64,000 bases of DNA from Blastococcus sp. CPCC 205250 (GTDB taxonomy: Bacteria; Actinomycetota; Actinomycetes; Mycobacteriales; Geodermatophilaceae), in assembly GCF_019799925.1 (NCBI RefSeq), contig NZ_JABGCG010000011.1, forward strand, positions 62,001-126,000, read 5' to 3'. The position numbers were made by a program, and so were the translations under genes. Shown piece after piece: positions 1 through 10,196 of the stretch. The notes under the pieces were generated by a model. That model was not told the origin of the DNA. It was given only the letters and a program-made list of their open reading frames with translations, and made no database searches. The first letter of the stretch is position 1. The number at the start of each line of letters is the position of its first letter.

Positions 1-1226
1 ATGGTCGCGCCGACGGCGAGCAGGCCGGGGGAGAGGGATGCCGAGATCCGGTCGCCGACCGCCCGGTTGCCGATCTGGTCGTGGTCCTGCAGGTAGGCGA
101 GGAACTTCCAGCCCGCCAGCGCTGCGGTGTCCACCGGCCGGCCGTGGTGCCGGCGCCGGAAGCTGGACCAGGCGCCGTCGTGGAAGTAGGCGCCGGTCAG
201 CGTCCTGGCCAGGCCGGCGAGCCCCGCCTCGGCGAAGTCGGAGTAGTAGCCCTGCCCCTCGCCGGTCAGCACCGAGTGCAGCGAGTGGTGGAAGTCGTCG
301 CTCCACTGCGCGGTGAGGCCGAGGCCGCCGGCCACGCGCGGGGTGACCATCCGCGGGTCGTTGAGGTCGCTCTCGGCGATCAGCGTCAGCGGGCGGCCGA
401 GCGCGACCGAGAGCTTGTCGACCTCCTGTGCCATCTCCTCGAGCACGTGCGTGGCCCGCTCGTCGACCAGCGCGTGGACGGCGTCCAGGCGCAGCCCGTC
501 GACGTGCATGTCGCGCAGCCACATCAGCGCGTTGTCGATGATGTAGCGGCGCACCTCGTCGGAGTCCGGCCCCGACAGGTTGACCGAGTTGCCCCAGGTG
601 TTGGCGCCGCCCTCGGCGAACACCGGGAAGAACAGCGGCAGGTAGTTCCCCGACGGGCCGAGGTGGTTGTAGACGACGTCCTGGATGACGCCCAGGCCGC
701 GCTGGTGGCAGGCGTCGACGAAGCGCTGGTAGGCCGCGGGGCCGCCGTACTCCTCCTGGACCGCGTACCAGAGGACGCCGTCGTAGCCCCAGTTGTGCGT
801 GCCGTTGAAGCCGTTGACCGGCAGCAGCTCGACGAAGTCCACGCCGAGGTCGACCAGGTGGTCCAGGCGGGCCGCGGCGGCGTCGAGCGTGCCCTCGGGG
901 GTGAAGGTGCCGACGTGCATCTCGTAGACGACGCCGCCGGCCAGCGGGCGGCCGGTCCAGGCGGAGTCGGCCCAGTCGTGCGCGGACGGGTCGTACCGCC
1001 GCGACGGCCCGTGCACGCCCTCGGGCTGGCGCCGCGAGCGCGGGTCCGGCCGGGGCGTGGGGTCGTCGTCGAGCAGGAAGCCGTAGTCCGCCTCCGGTCC
1101 CGCCTCGACCGAGGCGCGCCACCAGCCGGTGTCGTCGCGCTGCATGTCGTGGACGGCGCCGTCGACCTGGAGCCGCACCCGGGAGGGGACGGGCGCCCAG
1201 ACGGCGAACTCGGCGGACTCGGGCAT
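1..1226 (-). CDS. treZ: Malto-oligosyltrehalose trehalohydrolase, 3' end outside window
   Basis: This GH13 enzyme releases trehalose from maltooligosyl-trehalose, the last step of the TreX-TreY-TreZ route from glycogen. The ATG at 1226 follows GGAGG by 8 nt. The first 408 codons are present and the frame is still open at base 1. A short N-terminal CBM48-like region ([16 protein letters not shown]) is followed by the barrel, with [14 protein letters not shown], the nucleophile motif [11 protein letters not shown], the acid/base motif [11 protein letters not shown] and [10 protein letters not shown] all intact. It lies on the same strand as treX and treY but is separated from them by the rpfA gene and its riboswitch, so it probably has its own promoter. 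The missing part is the barrel end and C-terminal beta domain. Confidence 0.95.
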   Translation of the reverse strand, partial: MPESAEFAVWAPVPSRVRLQVDGAVHDMQRDDTGWWRASVEAGPEADYGFLLDDDPTPRPDPRSRRQPEGVHGPSRRYDPSAHDWADSAWTGRPLAGGVVYEMHVGTFTPEGTLDAAAARLDHLVDLGVDFVELLPVNGFNGTHNWGYDGVLWYAVQEEYGGPAAYQRFVDACHQRGLGVIQDVVYNHLGPSGNYLPLFFPVFAEGGANTWGNSVNLSGPDSDEVRRYIIDNALMWLRDMHVDGLRLDAVHALVDERATHVLEEMAQEVDKLSVALGRPLTLIAESDLNDPRMVTPRVAGGLGLTAQWSDDFHHSLHSVLTGEGQGYYSDFAEAGLAGLARTLTGAYFHDGAWSSFRRRHHGRPVDTAALAGWKFLAYLQDHDQIGNRAVGDRISASLSPGLLAVGAT

Positions 1227-1381
1227 GGGGGCATCCTCCAGGAACGGCAGGTCGTGCGGGGAGTGGCCTCCCTGCAGGGGCCCGCTGCGGGATGCGGGCC
1301 GGACGGGGCAGGGAGGTCCTGAACATGCCCGGGGACCGCGCGGCCAACCGTGCATCTCGCCGTCGCCACCCGGCCCGGGAC

Positions 1382-1419
1382 GGCGGGCAGCCGGAGGGGT
1401 CGTCCTCCGGCTGCCCGCC
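1382..1419 (-). terminator. Hairpin terminator after rpfA
   Basis: A perfect 16-bp stem (arms 1382-1397 and 1404-1419) with a 6-nt loop lies 15 nt beyond the rpfA stop codon. It has no U-tract, as is usual for terminators of GC-rich actinobacteria. It would separate rpfA from treZ. Confidence 0.75.
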
Positions 1420-1434
1420 TGTCGTCCCGGAGGG

Positions 1435-2216
<782 letters not shown>

Positions 2217-2340
2217 TCCGGGACCTCGCGCCCGGGACGGTGTGGCCCGGGCGTCCCGCTGACCGTAGGTGCGGTTCCCGGGCGCCGCCGGGCGCGCTGG
2301 GCGGCTCCCGGGGATACGTGCAGGTGACGTTTCGACTGGC

Positions 2341-2372
2341 CGGGCCGGGGACCGCTCAGGGTCCCCGGCCCG
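2341..2372 (-). terminator. Hairpin terminator after treY
   Basis: A perfect 13-bp stem (2341-2353 with 2360-2372) and a 6-nt loop lies about 50 nt beyond the treY stop codon and would end the treX-treY transcript before the rpfA leader. Confidence 0.7.
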
Positions 2373-2392
2373 TGACTCCGTGTCGTCGGCGG

Positions 2393-2417
2393 CCCCCGCT
2401 GCACGGGGCAGCGGGGG
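2393..2417 (-). terminator. First hairpin after treY
   Basis: A 10-bp GC stem (2393-2402 with 2408-2417) and a 5-nt loop lies 6 nt after the treY stop. Together with the next hairpin it makes a tandem terminator-like structure. Confidence 0.5.
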
Positions 2418-2423
2418 ACCCCC

Positions 2424-4817
2424 TCAGGCGCGGACGAGCAGGGCGACCGGCAGGCGGGCCAGCAGCGTCCCGAGGGGGAGGCCGCCGGCGTCGGAGACCA
2501 GCCGCTCCCCGGTGAGCAGGTCGTGCCAGGCGCCGGTGGGCAGCTGCAGCGCCGTGTCGCCCCAGCCGCTGCGGGCCAGGGCCACCGGCAGCCGGGTCGC
2601 CACCGTCACCGCGCCGTCGCCGGCCCCGCGGTCGAAGGCGAGCACGTGCGCGGCGGCCGGCCCGGTCGCGGTCACCAGCGTGTAGCCGGTGAACAGCTCG
2701 GGGGAGTCCCGCCGGGCACGCAGCGCGCGCGACACGACGAGCAGCTTGGCCGCGCCGGTGTCGTCGATGCCGGGCACCCACCCCTCGTCGAGGCGGGCCA
2801 GCAGCTGCCGGCGCAGGTCGTAGTCGACCGGCCGCCGGTTGTCCGGGTCGACCAGGGAGTGGTCCCACAGCTCGGTGCCCTGGTAGACGTCCGGGACGCC
2901 GGGCATCGTCAGCTGCACGAGCTTCTGCGTCAGCGAGTTCGACCAGCCCGGGACGGCGATCCGCTCGACGAACGCGTCGAGCTCCGCGCGGGTGCGATCG
3001 TCGTCGAAGGCCGCGTCGACCATGGCCCGCAGCTGCGCCTCGAACTCCTCGTCCTGGTCGGTCCACGTCGTCGACCGGCCCGCCTCGCGCGCCGCCTTCT
3101 CCGCGAAGGCCTGCGCCCGCTCGCGGGACAGCGGCCAGGCGCCGACCAGGTTCTGCCACACCAGGTGTGCCATCGGCCGGTCGGGGAGGGGGTGGCGGTC
3201 CAGCAGGCCGCGCACCAGGCCGGCCCACTCGCCCGGCAGCTCGGCGAGGACGGCCAGCCGCGCCCGCACGTCCTCGCTGCGCTTGGTGTCGTGCGTGGAC
3301 AGGGTCGTCATCGCCTGCGCCTTGCGCTCCAGCCGGTGGGCCTGCGCCGCGTGGAACCCCTCGGGCGGGGTGCCGAAGGTCGCCGGGTCGCCACCGACCT
3401 CGTTCAGCGCGACGAACCGCGCCCACCGGTAGTAGGCGCTGTCCTCGACGCCCTTGGCCATGACCGGCCCGCTGGTCTGCTCGAACCGGGTCGCCGCCTC
3501 GGTGCCGGCCGACGACAGCACCGGGTGCAGCGCGTCCAGCGCCGCGGAGAGGTCCGGCCGCCGCCCGCGGACGGCGGCCACCGTGGCGTCCAGGTGCTCC
3601 CGGCCGTCGGGCAGGTAGCTGCGGTAGACATCGAAGGACGCGAGCAGCTCGGCCAGCGCCTCGGTCTGCTGGTCCCGGTCGACCGCGCCACTGCCCGCCC
3701 CTCCGAGCTCGCCGATGACGCGGACCAGCCGGGCGACCTCCGAGCCGAGGATGCCGTCGGTGACCTCGCGCTTGGAGTCGTGCACCAGCTGCGCGTAGTC
3801 CACCGGGCCCCCGGAGAGCTCGGCGTCCAGCGCCGTCAGCTCCGCCTCGCCGGCCGGGTCCACGAGCACCTGGTCGACCTCGGAAAGCGCGTCGTACCCC
3901 GTGGTCCCCGAAGTGGCCCAGCTCTGCGGCAGGTCCTCCCCGGGCTCGAGGATCTTCTCCACGACCGTCCACCGGCCGCCGGAGCCCTCGGCCAGCCGGT
4001 CGAGGTAGCCCTTGGGGTCGGCCAGGCCGTCGGGGTGGTCGATCCGCAAGCCGTCGACGGCCCCGTCGCGGACCAGCTCCAGCACCAGCTCGTGCGTGGC
4101 GGCGAAGACCTCCGGGTCCTCGGCCCGCAGCCCGGCGAGGGTGTTGATGGCGAAGAACCGGCGGTAGTTGAGGTCGGCGTCGGCCCGCCGCCAGTCGACC
4201 AGCTCGTAGTGCTGCCGGTCGTGCACCTCCTGGGCGGTGCCCTGCTCCGTGCCGGGCGCCAGCGGGAAGCGGTTGTCGTAGTAGCGCAGCTCGGCCGAGC
4301 TGCCCCCACCGTCCCCGCCGGACACGACCTCCAGCTTCTGCACGTCGTCCGCCGACCCCAGGACGGGGATGCGCACCTTGCCGCCGCCGAAGTCCCAGTC
4401 GACGTCGAACGCGGCCGCGTGCGCGCTGTCGCGCCCGTGCTGCAGCACGTCCCACCACCACGGCGCCTCGGTTGGGTCCGCGACGCCCATGTGGTTGGGC
4501 ACGATGTCGAGCACCAGGCCGAGGCCGTGGTCGTGCAGCGCCGCGACGAAGCGGTCGAAGGCCTCCCGGCCGCCGCGTGCCTCGTCGATGTGCGCGTGGT
4601 CGACCGTGTCGTAGCCGTGCGTGCTCCCCGCCGCCGAGCGCAGCAGCGGCGAGGAGTACGCGTGGGTCACCCCGAGCGTGGCCAGGTGGTCGGCCACGGC
4701 CGCGGCGTCGTCCAGGGTGAAGTCGGCGTGGACCTGCAGCCGGTAGGTCGCCGCCGGGACGGCGCGGCGGTCGCGGTCGCCGCCCGGCCGGCCCGGGGCG
4801 CTGGTGGCCTCGCTCAC
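2424..4817 (-). CDS. treY: Malto-oligosyltrehalose synthase
   Basis: TreY isomerises the reducing-end alpha-1,4 bond of maltodextrin to the alpha,alpha-1,1 bond, giving the substrate of TreZ. The GTG start at 4817 overlaps the treX stop codon in a GTGA, so the two are translationally coupled, and 797 residues follow. Early residues ATYRLQVHADFTL open the barrel. Later GH13 motifs are LVLDIVPNHMGV, GLRIDHPDGLADPKGYLDRL (nucleophile Asp), VVEKIL (acid/base Glu) and STHDTKRSEDVRARL. The family signature MPGVPDVYQGTELWD lies near the C-terminus. Length and motif order are normal for the family. Confidence 0.96.
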   Translation of the reverse strand: MSEATSAPGRPGGDRDRRAVPAATYRLQVHADFTLDDAAAVADHLATLGVTHAYSSPLLRSAAGSTHGYDTVDHAHIDEARGGREAFDRFVAALHDHGLGLVLDIVPNHMGVADPTEAPWWWDVLQHGRDSAHAAAFDVDWDFGGGKVRIPVLGSADDVQKLEVVSGGDGGGSSAELRYYDNRFPLAPGTEQGTAQEVHDRQHYELVDWRRADADLNYRRFFAINTLAGLRAEDPEVFAATHELVLELVRDGAVDGLRIDHPDGLADPKGYLDRLAEGSGGRWTVVEKILEPGEDLPQSWATSGTTGYDALSEVDQVLVDPAGEAELTALDAELSGGPVDYAQLVHDSKREVTDGILGSEVARLVRVIGELGGAGSGAVDRDQQTEALAELLASFDVYRSYLPDGREHLDATVAAVRGRRPDLSAALDALHPVLSSAGTEAATRFEQTSGPVMAKGVEDSAYYRWARFVALNEVGGDPATFGTPPEGFHAAQAHRLERKAQAMTTLSTHDTKRSEDVRARLAVLAELPGEWAGLVRGLLDRHPLPDRPMAHLVWQNLVGAWPLSRERAQAFAEKAAREAGRSTTWTDQDEEFEAQLRAMVDAAFDDDRTRAELDAFVERIAVPGWSNSLTQKLVQLTMPGVPDVYQGTELWDHSLVDPDNRRPVDYDLRRQLLARLDEGWVPGIDDTGAAKLLVVSRALRARRDSPELFTGYTLVTATGPAAAHVLAFDRGAGDGAVTVATRLPVALARSGWGDTALQLPTGAWHDLLTGERLVSDAGGLPLGTLLARLPVALLVRA

Positions 4818-6919
4818 GCCGCCGCCTGCAGGACGACGGTCGCGCGGGCCTGCACGGTCAGCGTCTCGCCGGCCTTGAGCACGACCGCCTCGACCTCGCC
4901 CAGCTCGGCGGTGTCGAGGACGACGGTCCAGCCCTCCGCGTACTCCGACGGCGGCGCGGTGAACTCGATGGGCTCGTGGTGGGCGTTGAACGCGAGGTAG
5001 AAGCAGTCGTCGACGACGTCCTCGCCGCGCTCGTCGGTCTCCCGGATGCCGTGGCCGTTGAGGTACATGGCCAGCGACTTGGCGAAGCCGACGTCCCAGT
5101 CCTCGTCCTCCATGACCTCGCCGCCGGGGGTGAACCAGGCGACGTCCTGCACCGGGTCGCCCTCCTCGCGGCGCACCGGCCGGCCGTGGAAGAACCGGCG
5201 CCGACGGAACGTCGGGTGGTCGTTGCGGAGCTTGGTCACCAGCTTGGTGAACTCCAGCAGCCCCTCGTCCACGCTCTCCCAGTCGATCCAGGTGAGCTCG
5301 GAGTCCTGGCAGTAGCCGTTGTTGTTGCCGTTCTGCGTGCGGCCCAGCTCGTCGCCGTGCAGGAGCATCGGCACGCCCTGGCTGAGCATCAGCGTCGTCA
5401 GGAAGTTCCGCTGCTGGCGCGCCCGCAGCGCCAGGATCTCGGCGTCGTCCGTCGGGCCCTCCGCGCCGTGGTTCCAGCTGCGGTTGTGGCTCTCGCCGTC
5501 GTTGTTGTCCTCGCCGTTGGCCTCGTTGTGCTTCTCGTTGTAGGAGACGAGGTCGCGCATGGTGAAGCCGTCGTGCGCGGTGACGAAGTTGATGCTGGCC
5601 ACCGGTCGGCGGCCGGAGTGCTTGTAGAGGTCGGCCGAGCCGGAGATCCGCTCGGCGAACTCGCCGATCGTCGCGTCCTCGCCGCGCCAGAAGTCGCGGA
5701 CGGTGTCGCGGTACTTGCCGTTCCACTCGGTCCACAGCGCCGGGAAGTTGCCCACCTGGTAACCGCCGTCGCCGACGTCCCACGGCTCGGCGATCAGCTT
5801 CACCTGGCTCACCACCGGGTCCTGGTGCACCAGGTCGAAGAAGGCCGACAGGCGGTCCACCTCGTGGAACTGGCGGGCGAGGGTGGAGGCCAGGTCGAAG
5901 CGGAAGCCGTCGACGTGCATCTCGGTGACCCAGTAGCGCAGCGAGTCCATGATCAGCTGCAGGGACTGCGGGACGCGGACGTTCAGCGAGTTCCCGGTGC
6001 CCGTGGTGTCCATGTAGTACTGCTCGTCGCCCTCGACCAGCCGGTAGTACGTCCGGTTGTCGATGCCCTTCATGGACAGCGTCGGGCCCATGTGGTTGCC
6101 CTCGGCGGTGTGGTTGTAGACGACGTCGAGGATGACCTCGATGCCTGCCTCGTGCAGGGCCCGGACCATGCCCTTGAACTCCTGCACCTGCTGGCCGCTG
6201 CTGTCCTGCGCGTACTCGTTGTGCGGCGCGAAGAAGCCGATCGTGTTGTAGCCCCAGTAGTTGCGCAGGCCCTTCTGCAGCAGCGTGTCGTCCTGCACGA
6301 ACTGGTGCACCGGCATGAGCTCGATGGCGGTGATGCCGAGCTCCTGGAGGTGCTCCACCACAGCGGGGTGCGCGATGCCGGCGTAGGTGCCACGCAACTC
6401 CTCGGGCACCCGCGGGTGGGTCATCGTCAGGCCCTTCACGTGGGCCTCGTAGATGACCGTCTTGTTGTAGGGCGTCCGCGGCGGCCGGTCGACGCCCCAG
6501 TCGAAGTACGGGTTGACGACGACGGACTTCGGCATGTGCGGCGCGGAGTCGTCGTCGTTGCGGTCACCGGACTCGAACCGGTAGCCGAAGCAGGCCTCGT
6601 CCCAGTCGATCGAGCCGTCGATGGCCTTCGCGTAGGGGTCCAGCAGCAGCTTGTTGGGGTTGCAGCGGTGCCCGTTCTCCGGCTCGTAGGGGCCGTACAC
6701 CCGGAAGCCGTAGCGCTGGCCGGGCTGGATGCCGGGGAGGAAGGCGTGCCAGACGTAGCCGTCCATCTCGGGGAGGCGGATGCGCTCCTCGGTGCCCGCG
6801 TCGTCGAAGAGGCACAGCTCGATCTTCTCGGCGACCTCGCTGAAGATCGCGAAGTTGGTGCCGGTGCCGTCGTAGGTGGCGCCCAACGGGTAGGCGCTGC
6901 CAGGCCACACCTGGGTCAT
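4814..6919 (-). CDS. treX: Glycogen debranching enzyme (isoamylase type)
   Basis: TreX/GlgX hydrolyses alpha-1,6 branches in glycogen and provides linear maltodextrin for TreY. The ATG at 6919 has AGGAGGA 7 nt upstream; a longer open frame reaches to 7039 but lacks family sequence. The protein is 701 residues. An N-terminal CBM48 domain (YPLGATYDGTGTNFAIFSE) precedes the barrel with LDVVYNHTAEGN, the nucleophile motif DGFRFDLASTL, the acid/base motif LIAEPWDVGDGGYQ and FVTAHDGFTM. The stop overlaps the treY start by 4 nt. It is the first gene of a treXY unit running away from uvrB. Confidence 0.95.
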   Translation of the reverse strand: MTQVWPGSAYPLGATYDGTGTNFAIFSEVAEKIELCLFDDAGTEERIRLPEMDGYVWHAFLPGIQPGQRYGFRVYGPYEPENGHRCNPNKLLLDPYAKAIDGSIDWDEACFGYRFESGDRNDDDSAPHMPKSVVVNPYFDWGVDRPPRTPYNKTVIYEAHVKGLTMTHPRVPEELRGTYAGIAHPAVVEHLQELGITAIELMPVHQFVQDDTLLQKGLRNYWGYNTIGFFAPHNEYAQDSSGQQVQEFKGMVRALHEAGIEVILDVVYNHTAEGNHMGPTLSMKGIDNRTYYRLVEGDEQYYMDTTGTGNSLNVRVPQSLQLIMDSLRYWVTEMHVDGFRFDLASTLARQFHEVDRLSAFFDLVHQDPVVSQVKLIAEPWDVGDGGYQVGNFPALWTEWNGKYRDTVRDFWRGEDATIGEFAERISGSADLYKHSGRRPVASINFVTAHDGFTMRDLVSYNEKHNEANGEDNNDGESHNRSWNHGAEGPTDDAEILALRARQQRNFLTTLMLSQGVPMLLHGDELGRTQNGNNNGYCQDSELTWIDWESVDEGLLEFTKLVTKLRNDHPTFRRRRFFHGRPVRREEGDPVQDVAWFTPGGEVMEDEDWDVGFAKSLAMYLNGHGIRETDERGEDVVDDCFYLAFNAHHEPIEFTAPPSEYAEGWTVVLDTAELGEVEAVVLKAGETLTVQARATVVLQAAA

Positions 6920-7109
6920 GAACGGGTCCTCCTGCGATGTGCCCCCGACGTCTCCGGGGGCCGGTGGCCTCCCGCCGCGGCCGTCGGCGGGAGGTCGGGG
7001 CGTACTGCTCCGGCTGCCGGGTGCCCGCGGGCGGGCCACGGCACACCTCGGAGGGGTGTCGGAAGGGACACGTCACTGCGCGTCACCGACGGCGCCGGGT
7101 CCGGGGACG

Positions 7110-7146
7110 ACGACGCCCTCCCGGCCGCGGGCCGGGAGGGCGTCGT
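7110..7146. repeat. 17-bp perfect inverted repeat, loop 3 nt
   Basis: The arms 7110-7126 and 7130-7146 are exact reverse complements. Lying between divergent genes, it does not follow any visible gene, so it is either a structure in the treX leader on the minus strand, a remnant terminator of a lost gene, or a protein-binding site. Confidence 0.7.
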
Positions 7147-7347
7147 GCGCAGAAGGGGCGGTCCCGCCGGGGTCCGACCTCGCCCGGGCGACCCGGGTGG
7201 CGCTGGTCCCCGGCCGGGACCGCTCCTGCGCGCGGGACACTATCGGGCCCTCGCCCCGGTGACGAGCACCCGGCCCGCGCTCGCGCAAGCGAGCGGTCCC
7301 ACCCGGCACGGACGTCGCACGGACGCCGTCCTGTCACACCCCCGTCG

Positions 7348-7353
7348 TACCGT
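7348..7353 (+). promoter_or_regulatory. Candidate -10 element of uvrB (leaderless start)
   Basis: TACCGT fits the TANNNT -10 consensus and ends 6 nt before the uvrB GTG. No Shine-Dalgarno sequence is present, so transcription probably starts at or next to the start codon. No clear -35 element was seen. Confidence 0.45.
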
Positions 7354-7359
7354 CGTCGC

Positions 7360-9480
7360 GTGCGAGCGAAGACCGACCTCAAGCGGCCCACCCGGGGGCG
7401 GTTCCGCGTCGTCAGCGAGTTCCAGCCCTCGGGTGACCAGCCGGCCGCGATCAAGGCCCTGGCCGAGCGGGTGAACGCGGGGGAGGAGCACGTCGTCCTC
7501 CTGGGCGCGACGGGCACCGGCAAGTCGGCGACGACCGCCTGGCTCGTCGAGCAGGTGCAGCGCCCCACCCTGGTCATGGCGCCCAACAAGACCCTGGCCG
7601 CGCAGCTGGCGAACGAGTTCAAGGAGCTCTTCCCCGACAACGCGGTCGAGTACTTCGTCAGCTACTACGACTACTACCAGCCCGAGGCCTACGTCCCGCA
7701 GACGGACACCTACATCGAGAAGGACTCCTCGATCAACGAGGAGGTGGAGCGGCTCCGGCACTCGGCGACCAACAGCCTGTTCACCCGGCGCGACGTGATC
7801 GTGGTCGCCACCGTCTCGTGCATCTACGGCCTGGGCACGCCGGAGGAGTACGTCGAGCGGGCGCTGAAGATCAAGGTGGGGGAGGAGCGCGACCGCGACG
7901 ACCTGCTGCGCACCCTGGTCACCGAGCAGTACACCCGCAACGACCTCTCCTTCACCCGCGGCACGTTCCGGGTCCGCGGCGACACCATCGAGGTGTTCCC
8001 GGTCTACGAGGAGCTCGCCGTCCGGATCGAGATGTTCGGCGACGAGGTCGAGCGGCTGTACTACCTGCACCCGCTCACCGGCGAGGTCGTGCGCGAGGTC
8101 GACGAGCTGTTCGTCTTCCCGGCCACCCACTACGCGGCCGGCCCCGAGCGCATGGAGCGCGCGATCACCTCGATCGAGGCCGAGCTCGAGCAGCGGCTGG
8201 CCGAGCTCGAGCGGCAGGGGAAGCTGCTGGAGGCGCAGCGGCTGCGCATGCGCACCACCTATGACATCGAGATGATGCGCCAGGTCGGCTTCTGCTCCGG
8301 CATCGAGAACTACTCGCGGCACATCGACGGCCGCGCCCCCGGCTCGGCCGGCTCGTGTCTGCTCGACTACTTCCCCGACGACTTCCTGCTGGTCATCGAC
8401 GAGTCGCACGTGACCGTGCCGCAGGTCGGCGGCATGTACGAGGGCGACATGAGCCGCAAGCGCACGCTGGTGGAGCACGGCTTCCGGCTGCCCTCCGCGA
8501 TGGACAACCGCCCGCTCAAGTGGGAGGAGTTCACCGACCGGATCGGCCAGGTCGTCTACCTCTCGGCGACCCCGGGCCCGTACGAGCTGGGCCGCACCGG
8601 CGGCGAGTTCGTCGAGCAGGTCATCCGGCCGACCGGACTGGTCGACCCTGAGGTCGTGGTCAAGCCCACCAAGGGCCAGATCGACGACCTGGTGCACGAG
8701 ATCCGGCTGCGCACGGAGAAGGACGAGCGGGTCCTGGTCACCACGCTGACCAAGAAGATGGCCGAGGACCTCACCGACTACCTGCTCGAGCTGGGCATCA
8801 AGGTCCGCTACCTGCACTCGGAGGTCGACACGCTCCGCCGCGTGGAGCTGCTGCGCGAGCTCCGGCAGGGCGAGTACGACGTCCTCGTCGGCATCAACCT
8901 GCTGCGCGAGGGCCTCGACCTGCCCGAGGTCTCGCTCGTGGCGATCCTCGACGCCGACAAGGAGGGCTTCCTGCGGTCGGGCACCTCGCTGATCCAGACG
9001 ATCGGCCGGGCGGCGCGCAACGTCTCCGGTCAGGTCCACATGTACGCCGACAAGATCACCCCCTCGATGGCGCACGCCATCGAGGAGACCAACCGGCGTC
9101 GCGAGAAGCAGGTGGCCTACAACACCGAGCGCGGCATCGACCCGCAGCCGCTGCGGAAGAAGATCGTCGACATCCTCGACGGCATCTACCGCGAGGCCGA
9201 GGACGGCGGGACGGCGGGCGAGCTGCTGGGCGGCTCGGGCCGGCAGCAGTCGCGGGGCAAGTCCCCGGTGCCGGGGCTGTCGTCGAGGGCCAAGCCCAAG
9301 GCCGGGGCCATCGACGTGCAGGGCCTGCCGCGCAACGAGCTGGCAGACCTCATCACCCAGCTCAACGACCAGATGCTGGCCGCCGCCCGCGAGCTGCAGT
9401 TCGAGGTGGCCGCCCGGCTGCGCGACGAGCTCCAGGAGCTGAAGAAGGAGCTCCGCCAGTTCGACGCCGCCCACGCATGA
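7360..9480 (+). CDS. uvrB: UvrABC excinuclease subunit B
   Basis: UvrB is the damage-verifying helicase-like subunit of nucleotide excision repair; it receives DNA from UvrA and recruits UvrC. The GTG at 7360 gives 706 residues starting [15 protein letters not shown]; the reading frame is open further upstream but without family similarity. Walker A is GATGTGKS near residue 48. The DNA-clamping beta-hairpin is [20 protein letters not shown]. The DEAD-like box is LLVIDESHV. Helicase motif VI is QTIGRAARN. The C-terminal UVR domain ([24 protein letters not shown]) that contacts UvrC is intact. uvrA and uvrC are both in this window. A 22-bp hairpin terminates the gene. Confidence 0.97.
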   Translation: MRAKTDLKRPTRGRFRVVSEFQPSGDQPAAIKALAERVNAGEEHVVLLGATGTGKSATTAWLVEQVQRPTLVMAPNKTLAAQLANEFKELFPDNAVEYFVSYYDYYQPEAYVPQTDTYIEKDSSINEEVERLRHSATNSLFTRRDVIVVATVSCIYGLGTPEEYVERALKIKVGEERDRDDLLRTLVTEQYTRNDLSFTRGTFRVRGDTIEVFPVYEELAVRIEMFGDEVERLYYLHPLTGEVVREVDELFVFPATHYAAGPERMERAITSIEAELEQRLAELERQGKLLEAQRLRMRTTYDIEMMRQVGFCSGIENYSRHIDGRAPGSAGSCLLDYFPDDFLLVIDESHVTVPQVGGMYEGDMSRKRTLVEHGFRLPSAMDNRPLKWEEFTDRIGQVVYLSATPGPYELGRTGGEFVEQVIRPTGLVDPEVVVKPTKGQIDDLVHEIRLRTEKDERVLVTTLTKKMAEDLTDYLLELGIKVRYLHSEVDTLRRVELLRELRQGEYDVLVGINLLREGLDLPEVSLVAILDADKEGFLRSGTSLIQTIGRAARNVSGQVHMYADKITPSMAHAIEETNRRREKQVAYNTERGIDPQPLRKKIVDILDGIYREAEDGGTAGELLGGSGRQQSRGKSPVPGLSSRAKPKAGAIDVQGLPRNELADLITQLNDQMLAAARELQFEVAARLRDELQELKKELRQFDAAHA

Positions 9481-9482
9481 GA

Positions 9483-9540
9483 GGCCCCGCTGCAGGGCCC
9501 CGCCACTCGCAGGCTCGCGGCGGGGCCCTGCAGCGGGGCC
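9483..9540 (+). terminator. Strong hairpin terminator after uvrB
   Basis: A perfect 22-bp stem (9483-9504 with 9519-9540) with a 14-nt loop begins 3 nt after the uvrB stop codon. It lacks a U-tract. It ends only 13 nt before the next start codon, so the next gene may need its own promoter or read-through. Confidence 0.8.
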
Positions 9541-9553
9541 GGGAGGGGCACTG

Positions 9554-9895
9554 ATGGAGCGGGAGGAGCTGGTCGCCCACTGCCTCGCCAAGCCGGGGGC
9601 CGAGGAGACCCACCCCTGGGGCGACGCCGAGCTGGTGGCGAAGGTCGGCGGCAAGGCGTTCGCGTTCCTCGGGCCGGCCACCGTCGGGGTGAAGTGCGGG
9701 CGGGACGCCGCCGAGGCCGCCGAGTGGCGGGACCGGTACCCCGGCGCCGTCACGGCCAGCTCCTACATCGGCCGCTACGGCTGGAACGCCGTCGACTTCA
9801 CCGGCCCCGTGCCCGAGGACGAGGTGCTCGAGCTGGTCGACGCCTCCTACGACGCGATCGTCGCCGCCCTGCCGAGGAGCAGGCGGCCGGCCTGA
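9554..9895 (+). CDS. MmcQ/YjbR family protein
   Basis: This 113-residue protein has the MmcQ/YjbR (double wing) fold pattern: an N-terminal MEREELVAHCLAKPGAEETHPWG, a central VGGKAFAFL, and a C-terminal helix DEVLELVDASYDAIVAALP. Members are small cytoplasmic proteins, some described as DNA-binding, without a settled biochemical role. The ATG at 9554 follows GGGAGGGG. It stands alone between the uvrB terminator and the riboswitch of terC. Function beyond family membership cannot be deduced. Confidence 0.88.
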   Translation: MEREELVAHCLAKPGAEETHPWGDAELVAKVGGKAFAFLGPATVGVKCGRDAAEAAEWRDRYPGAVTASSYIGRYGWNAVDFTGPVPEDEVLELVDASYDAIVAALPRSRRPA

Positions 9896-10049
9896 ACCCC
9901 CGCCGCCCGGGGTGGGGGCCGGGCCGGGGGCCGTGAGACGGACGCCACGCCGCGGCCGGGAACACAGCCGCCCGTCCCGCCGTTGACCCCTCCGAGACCG
10001 CCTGACGCGACGGCCCGATGGCTCACGCCCCGGGCACGCACAGGCGGCC

Positions 10050-10162
10050 TCACCGTGGAGGGGAGTATCCCCAGCGGCAGTGTCGTCAGTACGAGGTCCC
10101 GTGACCTCCGGCGCTGCCGGTCGCGACGGCCCTGGGCTCGCGGCGGGAGAGACCTCCGGTGA
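10050..10162 (+). promoter_or_regulatory. yybP-ykoY Mn2+ riboswitch in the terC leader
   Basis: The leader shows the family hallmarks: a 5' block TGGAGGGGAGTA (10056-10067), a central CCCTGGGCTCGCGG block near 10130-10143, and a 3' block GAGAGACCTCCGGTGA (10147-10162). P1 pairs GGAGG/CCTCC and CACC/GGTG across the element. The yybP-ykoY class senses Mn2+ and often precedes TerC-type exporters. ACCTCCGGT (10152-10160), part of the P1 3' strand, is also exactly complementary to ACCGGAGGT (10179-10187), which holds the terC Shine-Dalgarno sequence. The two pairings exclude each other, which indicates a translational ON switch when Mn2+ stabilises P1. Confidence 0.9.
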
Positions 10163-10196
10163 CGACACCTGTCTGTCGACCGGAGGTAGTGAACGC

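Larger units (their letters stand above)
6920..7359. other. Divergent treX/uvrB intergenic region, 440 bp
   Basis: The region holds the treX leader on the left and the uvrB promoter on the right. Its main structure is a perfect 17-bp inverted repeat with a 3-nt loop (7110-7126 with 7130-7146). No convincing ORF with a ribosome binding site, no tRNA and no LexA-like box was found. The remaining sequence is GC-rich without other clear repeats. Confidence 0.6.

Noticed and set aside
7150-7360. LexA/SOS box before uvrB
   Set aside because: I looked for GAAC-N4-GTTC-like or TCGAAC-type dyads before uvrB, uvrA and uvrC and found none convincing.
7083-7640. Minus-strand frame over the start of uvrB
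   Set aside because: Overlaps the P-loop coding region of uvrB in antisense; no own features.
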